Assembly (NCBI GenBank): GCA_018292915.2
Contig: JACVVK020000001.1
Coordinates: forward strand, 1,886,001-1,950,000
Length of the DNA stretch: 64,000 bases
Reading direction: 5' to 3'
Source: Batillaria attramentaria
Lineage: Eukaryota; Mollusca; Gastropoda; Batillariidae
Shown: positions 24,215 through 35,000 of the stretch, piece after piece
Layout of the letters: each line of letters begins with the position of its first letter
Numbering within the stretch: position 1 is the stretch's first letter
Position numbers and translations under genes: made by a program
The notes under the pieces: model-generated
Database searches by the model: none
What the model was told of the DNA's origin: nothing
The model's input: the letters and a program-made list of their open reading frames with translations, nothing else

Positions 24215-26446
24215 CCTGAGCCTGTGGTCGCCCAAGACTTTCTCAGTATTAATTGTACTTACAAAATGGCCATTGGATAGTGCACTGCCATGAGCATTCC
24301 AGTGATATTTTGTACTTTGACCAATTTTTTTATGGATCATGATGATGAGTATTTCTTGACAATGTAACTCAAATGTTTTATCATATTTTAGATTTATTTG
24401 TATTACTGGCTAGGTCTGTCTCTGTCGCTGTTTGGGTCTTAGAAATCACAGTTGTTTTTTCATAGAAGTTGTTGCTCACAAGTAGGGTTTTGCACTGTTG
24501 ATATTGTGCTACAGAAAAATGAAATATTTTCTAAGCTAATTTAAGGAAAATATTTCATTTATGAATATTTGTTCTATAACTTAAGCGCAGCGTTAATTCC
24601 AGGAATTGTTAACATTTTTGCAGCTTTTACAAAGCATCATTGCTGCTGCAATCTGCATATTGTGATTTCTAAGACCAAACCCTAAAAAAATCACCCATTG
24701 TCATCATTAGATGTATATTTTGAGGGCAGACTTCATTGAATCATCTTCATCATCATCTTACTCATGTCATTTGTGCAAGATTAGTTTTTTGGTGCAATAG
24801 TGGCCCAGACTTGATATGGATTTGGTCCATCCTGGTCACGTATATATGTCTACAGCATGTATAAATGATTAACTGTGTGCTATAACTTTTCTTTCCTTTC
24901 AAAGTTCACCTTTTACTTTGACATGTAACATGTCTTTGTACTTGCCAGAATTTCTATTTGGTTTAGTTTAAAATCAGACCCTACATTCTATATATTTTAA
25001 ACATGTTAATTAATGTCACTGTGTTAGTAGCCTTGCTTAGAATACTTTGAAATTGACAGGCTTTGGTTAAGCTGTGTTCGATATACGTCTGTGTTGCAAA
25101 GTTACTGCGCATGTTGATGTTGCAGTTTAGCATTTCAGAAATGAATGTTACATTGATGCAGCACTGAATTTTATCTGGATGCCTGACGGTGGCAGAAAGC
25201 TCCCATGTTCATTTGTGTTATTGGGAGTTAGAAATTGTTCTATGTCGATTGTTTTTAAGGCTTCTGTTAAGACTTTTATTTCTCTAGACTGCACCTGATT
25301 TGATTAATCAGAACTCTTGTTATTGAGAAGAAGATAGTGGTAGTTTTCACATGTACACATGCTATGTTCTCTAGGTTGTTTGTTTGTTTTTTTTTGGGGG
25401 GGGGGGGGTCATGCTAACACATGGATGATTATCTGTCTCCAAATAATCAAGGGGAGGCACTGTAAAGAAGCCAATGCTGTGTGATGGCTTCACATTTTGA
25501 GTCTGTGTTGGCATTTCAAGAGACTATTTGACTTAAAATTGTTACATGGGTGGGGGCAAGGGGGATACTTGGGTCTTTTGTCAATTTGGTAAAAGGGCCC
25601 AATTGCTTATTCAATCCATAGAAATTAGGCTCTTGTACCAAAGGACATCGGACATATTTCAGTATTTTCGTAATTTAGAAAGAGCTCATTCAATGATTCA
25701 TGTTGAGCACATAATATTAATAGTTCTTGTGTTCTTTAATGGTGCTTAAATTCCACTTTTCAGTTTGTCAAAATATGCAGTTTTTTCTTTTTGTTTTTAA
25801 TTTTATAGACCTTTCAGATTAATGTATACATGTCTGAACACTGTGATAAATAAGCAAGGTGCGTCATGACTGAAAAAGCACCTGTCGTTGGATTCATATC
25901 AGCTGTTTTCATGTGGATCCCAAGTTCTTGGAACATTGACCAGAGAGACAGGTACCAAGTGATCTTGCACATCATCAACACTGATCAACCATTTGACATT
26001 CTTCACCGATTTCATCATCTTTATGATCGTTTTCACCACTACAGATGGATGCCTGCTGTGTTGTGTGGACATTACTGACGGTTTGAATCATGTGATGAGC
26101 GACTGATTAGACAGAGAGCAGTATCGTCTGGTGCTACTACATTTCTCTTGTTTTTCAAGTTCATCATCATCATCTGCTAGAGTTCATCATCTCATCATGG
26201 AGATCTGCCCTCATCGCCTTGTCTTCTTCATCTGCCAGTCTATCCTTCTTCCTCCGGGCCCTCTTCAGGGCCCACCAGTTTTCCCGAGGGAGGCCTCTTG
26301 CAGTTGGTCTCACAATGCAAACTCACTGTTGTGGCCCTTGGTCACTTGTCTTTGTCCTGTTTGTGTGTGTTATGTCAAGTTTTGTTTGTTGGTGTTTGTC
26401 CTGTGTCTGCCAACCTGATAGTCGTAAGTATCCATCATCCTATTAA
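24215..26446. other. AT-rich non-coding region
   Basis: Long AT-rich stretch with no supported gene. One poly-T/poly-G run lies at about 25388-25408. Short ATCATC-rich patches occur at 24740-24770 and 26162-26215. Confidence 0.5.
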
Positions 26447-26484
26447 CCTTCAGGAACTGTCGTTCAAAACCTTCTTAGATTACC

Positions 26485-26650
26485 TTCGTGGGTGCAAAGT
26501 CACCCTTGGTTATATTATAGTAGTGATAACCCTAAGATACTGTCGTGGGTGCACACTTACCCATGGTTTCTGTTTAGGCAAATTACTGATAGTAACCCTC
26601 AGTTTCTGTCGTGGGTGCACACACACCCATGGTTTCAGTGTAGGCAAATA
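26485..26650 (+). repeat. left cluster of CGTGGGTGCA units
   Basis: Three direct copies of a unit of about 60 bp with core CGTGGGTGCA at about 26487, 26543 and 26609, each followed by CACCC- or TACCC-type sequence. Copies 2 and 3 also share CCATGGTTTC and TAGGCAAAT. The units recur in inverse orientation at 29312-29392 and 29570-29590. Confidence 0.75.
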
Positions 26651-26689
26651 ATTGATAATAAAGTGAATTTTAGCATAAATGTGTGTGTG

Positions 26690-26857
26690 TGTGTGGGGGG
26701 GGGGGTCATCTGCCCCCCCCCCCCCCCCCCCCCCCGGCCTCGAAGTGGTGGGGGGGGTGGTGGGAGCAAGAGTGACTTTTTGTAACCCCAGTCACGTGGC
26801 TAATCGCTCGAGGTCGTACAAGATTTATCATTGGCTTGGTACACGAGTTAGTCTTTT

Positions 26858-26891
<34 letters not shown>

Positions 26892-26945
26892 AAAATCTTG
26901 TGTCCCAACAAAAGTGGGGGGGACAAAGCATACTCCTGCGCAGCG

Positions 26946-26982
<37 letters not shown>

Positions 26983-26998
26983 TTCTGGAGAAGGGGGG
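26690..26998. repeat. poly-G and poly-C homopolymer cluster
   Basis: Runs of G at about 26696-26705 and of C at about 26714-26735, 26861-26889 and 26945-26981, separated by unique sequence. These have very strong G-quadruplex/i-motif potential, and assembled run lengths may be unreliable. Confidence 0.85.
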
Positions 26999-27072
26999 GG
27001 AGCTTTTTTCAACAGAAGGCATCAGATCACACAGATTTCGCATATTCTTTAGCATAGTCTGTATTCTAAAAG

Positions 27073-27168
27073 ACGCTAGAAGAACTCAGCAAAGCCATCG
27101 ACTCTCTCTCCTGCGGTAAGGCTCCTGGGAAAGACGGCATCCCGCCAGAAGTTCTGAAAAGTGGCGCA
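27073..27168 (+). pseudogene. LINE reverse-transcriptase fragment
   Basis: A short in-frame segment reads LEELSKAIDSLSCGKAPGKD followed by GIPPEVLKSG. It matches the conserved region just upstream of the reverse transcriptase core in RTE/CR1-like LINEs, and its wording differs from the RTE copies here. It joins the hAT-like segment directly, so the junction at about 27168 is chimeric. Confidence 0.6.
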
Positions 27169-27532
27169 AATTTCCAGGGCCATATTTCTGGTGTCGCACA
27201 ACAGATAACAGAAAAGGTTCTGGCTGCACTTTCCGTTCATTGCCTGGCACATTGCGTCAACATGGCGTCAACCTGGCAGTTCAGGAAACAGCCAGAAAGG
27301 TGAAGGTCATCGGTGATGCTCTTGAGTTTGCAACCGAGGCCATTCAGCTGATAACGGCGTCACCTAAAAGGCAGGTTCTTTTTGAGAACATTCAAGTTCA
27401 AGCGAATGAGAAACTTCCTGGGATCAGACCATTTTGCCCAGCACGGTGGGCCGTCAGAGCGTCAGCGATGTACTCACTGCTTCAGAACTACATTGGTTTG
27501 CAAGAAACATTTGAAGTTGTGTCTGAGGGGTC
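27169..27532 (+). pseudogene. hAT/ZMYM1-like transposase, first part
   Basis: Contains HISGVAQQI, then VHCLAHCVN, then (after a frame change) NLAVQETARK, ASPKRQVLFE and GIRPFCPARWAVRAS. These are the ordered hallmarks of the RNase H-like core of hAT transposases related to zinc finger MYM-type protein 1. The frame change lies at an 11-bp tandem duplication around 27255-27274 (GCGTCAACATG followed by GCGTCAAC). This part ends at the 10-bp target duplication of the inserted RTE. Confidence 0.75.
27523..27532 (+). repeat. left target-site duplication of truncated RTE
   Basis: CTGAGGGGTC occurs here and again at 28624-28633, directly flanking the RTE fragment. Removing the fragment and one copy restores continuous transposase reading (VSEGSDDYARR). 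Confidence 0.85.
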
Positions 27533-28623
27533 GTCTACATCAACTTCGTAGACTTTGAGAAGGCTTTCGACAGTGTAGACAGAGAAGCGCTGTGGAAGCT
27601 GCTAAGGCACTATGGAGTTCCCTGGAAGATCATCTCCCTGATCCGGTGCACCTACCAAGACATGAGCTGCAGGATTGCCCATGCCGGCCAGTTGTCAGAA
27701 AGCTTCGAGGTAAAGACCGGAGTCCGCCAGGGATGCCTGTTATCCCCGTTCCTCTTCCTCCTGGTCATCAACTGGATCATGAAGACCACTACAGCAGGCA
27801 GGAAAAACGGGATACAGTGGACACTCTGGATGACCTCGACTTTGCGGACGACCTGGCGCTCCTGTCTCACAGCCACAGCCAGATGCAGGACTAGACTACA
27901 TGCCTGGAAGCCACATCAGCCGGAACAGGGCTCAAGATCAACAGGAAGAAAACCGAGCTGATGAAGATCAACACCACTGCCAACACAACAGTCACAGTCG
28001 GTGGAGAGCCCATTAGGGAGGTAGAGTCCTTTGTCTACCTGGGGAGTGTGGTTGATGGACAGGGAGGCACAGACCGAGACATCACAGCCAGAATGGGCAA
28101 GGCAAGAGCAGCAATGGTCATGCTGAAGAACGTCTGGGCATCCAAAGTTCTCAGCATAAGAACCAAACTTCGCATCTTCAACTCCAACGTGAAGTCAGTT
28201 CTGCTCTACGGATGCGAAACATGGAGGACAACAAAGGCGATGCAGCAGAAGATCCAGACATTTCTCAACACCTGTCTGAGGCGCATCTTCAACATCCGAT
28301 GGCCAGAGAAGATCCGGAACGAAGAGCTGTGGGAGCGAGCGGGGCAGGAACCAGTGGCCAAGCAGATCCTGCGGAGGAAGTGGGGCTGGATTGGACACAC
28401 CCTCAGGAAGCCAGCATCCAGCACCACACGCCAAGCCCTGACATGGAACCCGCAGGGGAAAAGGCCGGCCTCGCAACAGCTGGAGGCGGGACACTAAGGT
28501 AGAGCTATATAAGCAGGGGACCAACTGGACTGAAGTGGCAAGAATAGCCCAGAACAGAGTGCGATGGCGAAGGGTTGTCGATGGCCTATGCTCCACTTGG
28601 AGCCAGGGGCCTAAGTAAGTAAG
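27533..28623 (+). mobile_element. 5'-truncated copy of the RTE element
   Basis: A 1091-bp copy of the last third of the element at 1059-4346, starting at the position matching about 3244. It keeps YGVPWKIISL, GVRQGCLLSP and the C-terminal region, and ends in the same CCTAAGTAAGTAA tail. It is disabled: relative to the full copy, about 10 bp are missing near 27829 just before the FADD box, there is a TAG near 27892, and 8 bp are missing near 28464. Truncation plus a 10-bp target duplication is the usual product of incomplete target-primed reverse transcription. Confidence 0.9.
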
Positions 28624-29310
28624 CTGAGGGGTCTGACGACTATGCACGCCGGGCTTCAGGGCTGCTTGCGTTGATGCAGAAGTTTTCAACGTTTTTTTGG
28701 ATTGACCCTGTCACTTGGGATTTTTGCAGTGACAGAGAACCTGTCATGCAGTATTCAAAGCAAGCAAACAACTTGTGAAGGAGCAACAAAAGCCGCAGAA
28801 CTTTGCCTGAAGAATCTGAACAATCAAAGATTGGATGAAGCATTCAGCCGCTTCTTTGAGGAGGCGAGGAAGAAAGCCGATGCAAATCAGGTTGATGAAC
28901 CATGTCTTCCCCGCGGTAAGCGCCCCCCGAAGAGAATTGATGACGGCGCTTCACCCTACAGGTCCCCTGACGTCGAATCCTACTATCGGCAGCAGTACTT
29001 CGAAGTGATCGACACTGTGAGTGGCGCCTCGGAAGACCGCTTCCACAAGAAAAACTTCCTCGTTGCTCGTCAAATTGAGCAGGTCCTCACATCTGGCAAG
29101 GGACTTGACGACACAGACATACCGAGCACGTATGCAGCAGACTTGAACATCAACAACTTGAAGGTATAGCTGCAGGTGTTGTTAGGAGCGCTGCCAGCCG
29201 ACAAGACAGTGACAGTAGAATCTGTTGTCAATGTGCTCAGACAGTCAGTCAACGTGCAATCAATGCTGTCAGAAGTGACAAAGCTTGTAAAGCTCTATCT
29301 CACCATCGAT
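28624..29310 (+). pseudogene. hAT/ZMYM1-like transposase, second part
   Basis: Continues the transposase after the RTE insertion: DDYARRASGLLALMQKFSTF, then a frameshift near 28770, then EGATKAAELCLKNL, LPRGKRPPKRIDDG and SYYRQQYFEVIDTV, typical of the C-terminal half of ZMYM1-related hAT transposases. A TAG at 29167-29169 interrupts the frame (LKV stop LQVLLGALP). The usual C-terminal dimerisation region is missing; the sequence passes straight into CGTGGGTGCA-type repeats. The protein cannot be functional. Confidence 0.75.
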
Positions 29311-29596
29311 GGAGGTGTGGGTGCACCTGCACCCACGACGTACAGCTTGGAAGTTTCTTCTTTGTGAGTAAGGGTGACTTTGCACCCACGAAGTAAACTG
29401 AGGGTTAAACGACGTTTTTGGTGTGTAATTACTTAACAATTAATTAACAAACATAATTATTTTTTTGATGGCCTGATAGCCAAATTCTTTATCAACAAAG
29501 TCATGAAAATTTGGGAATTTTTGGTTGAGGGTTACAGATTTATGCTCATTTTTCTGAAAGTGTGGATACACCTGCACCCACGAAGGTTCCTGAAGG
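29311..29596 (-). repeat. right cluster of inverted CGTGGGTGCA units
   Basis: Three units in inverse orientation to the left cluster: 29312-29340, 29370-29392 (23 bp, exact reverse complement of 26485-26507) and about 29570-29596. Confidence 0.75.
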
Positions 29597-32076
29597 CTAG
29601 GAAGGGGGAAGGGACAATTATAAAATTTCCTTTGAAGTACTTATCATTTGTGAAATCACAAGTACAGACTGTTTTAGCATACAGTTAGCTCAGAAACGGC
29701 AGTCTTTATGGGGTCATACTTGGAGCAGGGCAGTTTCTCCTCACAGTGATACTTTAAAATGTACTTGAATTTGACCTGAAATTATCTTAAAGGCGTCCAT
29801 GTATAGTACACGCACTTTGTATTTTCAATCAATGCATACAGTCTAATGTTGAAAGAAATGATCTCGAGGCTAGAGTAAATGAAACGGAGAATTTCACATT
29901 TTTGTTAAACAGGTAACTGCCATGAAATGATGAATGCTGACAAGTAATCCAGAAGGTCATCCTGTGTAGGGAGTTGTGGCAAACTGGGAAGTTTTGGTCC
30001 AAGGGAGATAACCCAGCATGGAACGCATCTCGTAAAGAATGTAATGTGTGGGACACAGACGCCTATTGATTTACGCACTGTTTGATCTACAAACACGTAG
30101 CGGTCTGCATCACAGATTTCACAAAAGACAGGCCAAATTCCACCCTCAGCCCTTACACTGACACCAGATGAACACAAAAAAGCAAAAAAAACGGCACCTT
30201 TTCCAATTCATTTCCAAGATAGCATCACTCTCCACTGCCACCCCCCTCACACCTCATAGCAGACAGCAGTCCAAGGGACATAACTGCACATGTTGTTTAC
30301 ATGTCAACAAGCCGACAACGAGGCTGCCACCATTCTCATTCTCTCGCATAAAAATACACCAAACATGCACCTTTCCACCCACAACAATGAAAAACCCTTC
30401 ACTCAATTCCACTCTCCAAAAAAAAATTTCAAAAGTGAAATTTCAATACTTTATGCAAAACAGGTTCCTACAACCCACTTTTTGCGCAATTTTATTGGGT
30501 ATCTGTGTCCTGTGGGGCAACTTGCTCTGAATTATTTGCCGAATTTTCCTGTAAACGTTTACCTCTTCTGTACTTCAAAATATGACAGCTTCAGGAAAAT
30601 CTGCCTGTACTTTGACAGGACTATATCTGCATCACTGATCATAGACAACTTCATTCTTCTTGGTCAGGTCACTTCCTTACAATGGCAGACATACGTTCTA
30701 TGGCTTTAAATCTGCTATTTTGTATACCAGGGCATTTGTCCTGTTACAGTGTCCACAAATTTATACGATGCCCTGGTACAAGGATGTCCAGAACAATTTA
30801 ATGCCCAGCCTTTTTAAAAATAAAAAAAAACAACCTTGTACAGTCACTGCACAACGCAATCAAGCAGAAATAAGTCAGAACACAGGAAACCTGTACCAGC
30901 TTTACTTTGTTCTAGTGTAAAACTTCAATACCTAATTCAGTTTGTAAAAGCATGAAACGAATGCTAGCAACTGCATCCAGAGAAGCCTTGAACATACACC
31001 AATAAACTGAAACAAGATATCACAATGAACTAAAAAGCAGCCTATATACACAATACATCCAGCCTCTGTAACAAACAATATTTCATGCTATATTTCAAGT
31101 GATAATACAGTACTTGTCACTATATATGTCAGCCTCACAATGTCAACGTGTTTGCAAAACTACCTTTTAAGATAATAATCAGACCTGCCTGACTCGATTC
31201 ATGGACAGCAAATGGAGCAATTCTGTAGTAGCCTATACCAGTATTAACTAGCCACCACAACTGAACTCCAGCAAGATGCATAACTTCTTTGAACACTTTC
31301 AGAAATAGCATGACTCAAGTTATAACAGTAGAACCTACTGAGAGAGGCAATTTTGCAGAAACTGATAGTGATAGGTAAAACAAATAATTGGGGGGAGAGG
31401 GGGTTCATCTGATAAAAAGTTACATCAGGTAAGTGTCAATCAACAGAGAGCACAAGCAGTTTCAATCCTTTAACAGTGTCTCTCTCAATTTCTGGGACAG
31501 ACTAATCACTGTGGGGGGGGGGTATCGTTATGGCAAAGAAACTTGATTTCTCATAGGTCTGCTCCTAAGTTATCTTCTATGAGAGACATTCAAGATCACA
31601 TTCAGATATTTGTTCAAAATTTGTTCAGGGTAGGATGCTACAACATAAAAACACAAACATTTTGATCGATATACAAGACAGTTGTTGAAATGCTTAAGCC
31701 TTATTAGTGTGCAAAACAACAAAAAAAAGAGACCGGCCAATGTTTAACCAAAAACAAAAAGTAGAGAACTGAACACTAGGCTCAAAACTTCAATCTTTGT
31801 TCACTGTGAAGCTATATATATATATACATTTATACACACGCCCATATATGTCAGATGAACTAGCTAAAAGTACATGCCAATGATGGAAATGGCTTTGCCA
31901 AGCAGACAGACCAGCAACAATAAATTTAAAAAAGTACCTCCACTTAATTCACAGAGATGTCATGCTGTTCATCGATTATCACCTACTACAAAAATGCTCA
32001 ACGAATCTGTGAAACGGTTGTTTTGTCCTCTCCTTGGGGCTGCGTGGAACTAGTAATTGCTGTACATGGCGAGCTT
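29597..32076. other. AT-rich region, probably PRC1 3' UTR and downstream DNA
   Basis: No coding segment supported. On the minus strand AATAAA occurs at about 30493 (TTTATT on the plus strand), a possible poly(A) signal for PRC1 about 1.6 kb past its stop. A poly-G run lies at about 31512-31521 and short (TA)n near 31813. Confidence 0.4.
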
Positions 32077-35000
32077 TCACCAGCGTTTGATGGGACTTGT
32101 GTTGATGGCTGGGGCAGGTGCTACGCTGCTTCGGCAGTTTGGTCGAGATGTCTGGCTCAAGCCTTTCTGTAGACACACACAAATGTAGCCGTTACACATC
32201 TTTTCGCTGTGAGTTGGAACAGAATCAACTACATACGGACCATCATAACCTTAAAAAAAAAGATCAGGTCTGATCACGTTTCACATTAGAACACAGCATT
32301 ACTTTTGATCTATCTGTTAATATTATACCTGCAGTACATCCCACCCTCCATTTATCCCTATGTTATCATTCTTGTTTGTATGTGTAGGTCTAAAACAGCT
32401 CTTATATAAAAATGTAATTGGAATCTCTCAGTTCTCTGGGGACTAACTTCAAAACAATGCCTCATGAGTCATCTCTATTCCAAGCATCTGCATTGCAAAG
32501 AAGAAAAAACAAGTTTCAAACCATCTGAAGACAACAAATGTACTACATGTGATGTGGGCGCTTGCCAGATCTCACAGTCATAAGGATATAAGCACTGATA
32601 AGTGCTATATGTATGGCATACATGAGGTCTGGCAAGGACATTGATGTAACATAAAAACACTCATTGCAACCAAGCTCCTGCTACATAAGCGTACTAATTA
32701 AGGCACTCATACAGCAAGCACAAGTTTGTAAGGTCTGAAAACAGGATGGTAGACAGTAGTTTGCTCCTGCAAAGAGGGACGAAATACCAGCACATGTATA
32801 TGGACATATTGGTACATGTACTACACTATACACCAACACAGACAAATCAACAATGATTAACACATAATACTGTTAAAAAAAAACAAAAAACAAAAACTTG
32901 GGGTTGGGGAAGTTAAAGGTGGGTGGGTCCCAAGCAGTTTCCACTGGAAGTGTGGGGTTTTCCCCCCAGAAGTGCCTTTTGTTTGGAATAATGTCGATAG
33001 GTACATCTACTGTAGTCATCATTGGGTTCAAATTTTTGCAGCGATTAAAGCAAGTCAGATTTTTTGTTTTTAAATAAAGTGAAGGAAAAAAAATCAAGTG
33101 ATCTACACGTAGTAGACTAAATCTGCCCTAGTACTACAATGATTCTGTATCTGCTAAACTATATTAATAATTTAATATAGCACAGCAGATAGACAGTCAT
33201 GTCAAAAAAACAACGGAAAGTACCAGCACTGGGCCAGCAGTTTTTGTTTTTGATTAATAATCAGCGAATTACAATTCATTGACACGTGTACATTGTCCTT
33301 GCTTATCTGATGATACATGGACACAAGTCTGTACATGTATGTATTCATTCATCTGCCTAATCAAATTGTCTGTCAGTCCGTGCAGCTGAAAATAATTATC
33401 ACAGCAAATGTTAAATTGTCAAAATAAGTTGTGCTGGTTCACATATCCAATGACAATTTGTCAGTACAGGTCACAGGTTTTCCTACAAAGCTGAAAAAGT
33501 GATGCTGCAGCTGTGGATTTCTGTGCCACCAACATCAATTAATGGGCAAATAAGCATGCAAAGGTTCACAGTAGTATCTGCAGTTTACCTCGAACCTGAT
33601 GCCGCTGATTTAAGAGAAAGAGTGGTGGAATTGCCTGGGGTGGAAGAGGTACTTGTTTTCAATTTTTCCTGCACAGTGCAAAGAGGAAAACTAAACAAAA
33701 AGTCAAAGCTAAAACCATTAGGTACTCCATTCTTCATGGTGGTAACGCATAGATCTGTTACTGAGCAAATTACGCACAACTTTGTAAATGAAATAAAGAA
33801 ACTGCCTTTCAGTTTCGCGCAAAAAGCAAATTCCGATCCTAGGAGAGAAAAAATTAACGAGAATCAAATTACACGGCAAAACCATGCATACTTTTTACAT
33901 CAACTTAATTATCAATTCAATGAAGCTCATTTTAAATGTTACAAACTTGAACAGAGGTGATCATGTAATTGGATACATTTATGAAATTACGCAAAAGCAC
34001 ACTTGCTACAATAGAGCAGACGGTTTTTTGCATGCACCCTTTTCATTTTCATGGCAACAGTATCATGTAACAGAACATTTTATAAGATTAACTCAAGACG
34101 TAATCGCAAGCCAGAGAAAGCAAGAATGAATGAAAACGTGGAAAATGTGCTGCATAAGATTTTATAAAAATATAGAAGTGCTTTCAGAACAGAAAATGGC
34201 CATAATTACATAACAAACTTCACGGAAAACCAAAAAGTGGTAAGTGTTCAAGTGCGTGCAAGAACGAAGTCTGATTTGCTGGGCAGCTTGTAAAGCTTGC
34301 AGTCTTAGGCACACACCAAGCCTGATTCAGATTCCCAACGCCGGCTACTTCCTACCAGAAGAAGAAAAAACGTTCCCAGGCAATTCCAAGACTCACTAAA
34401 TCAGTCAATGTACAATCAATTTTTATTTGAATGACTGGTCGAAAACGCAAACACTGCCAACCCAGGTATTCAAATTGTAAGGTTAGCAAATTTTTCTCAT
34501 CTACGAAATGAAATGGGTGGAAAGGGCCGGGCCTGTAGATGGTGACAAATGATTACCAGGCATGGGAACAAACTACAGAAAAAACTCTGAGAACTGGCTG
34601 TGGGGGGTCATAACCCACCCACACTCCATCCTCTCAATTTTTTTTTTTCTATCAATCAGAATCTATGCAATCTGGGTCTATCCCTAGGTATTTTCCAAGG
34701 TTTAGACAGATTTGTGACATGCAGTAGTTTGCATCTAAAATGACAGAAATGAATTAAAACATATGTAAAGGTACACACTCACATGTATACACACAGTCAC
34801 AGAGGTATATCCCATTAAGAGCTTTTTTCTTTTCTTTTTTAACCTCAAAAGTTTTTTTTCCATGGACACTATTACGTTTTCGCAGAGCACTGATCTCACT
34901 GCTGCAGAAAACTGCGTTTTCGCTTACAATTCCCATGCATGGATGCAAAACATTATCATAACATACACCGATACGATTTTTTTTTTTAATCACTCACACA

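Larger units (their letters stand above)
26447..29596 (+). mobile_element. nested transposon complex around a decayed hAT-type transposase
   Basis: Outer inverted blocks CCTTCAGGAAC (26447-26457) and GTTCCTGAAGG (29586-29596), and a perfect 23-bp inverted pair at 26485-26507 and 29370-29392, bracket the complex. Inside, in order: two further CGTGGGTGCA repeat units, poly-C/poly-G runs, a LINE fragment (27073-27168), the first part of a hAT-like transposase (27169-27532), a 5'-truncated RTE (27533-28623) and the second part of the transposase (28624-29310). The true termini and target duplication of the hAT element are not resolved, because related CGTGGGTGCA units occur in several copies at both ends. 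Confidence 0.6.
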
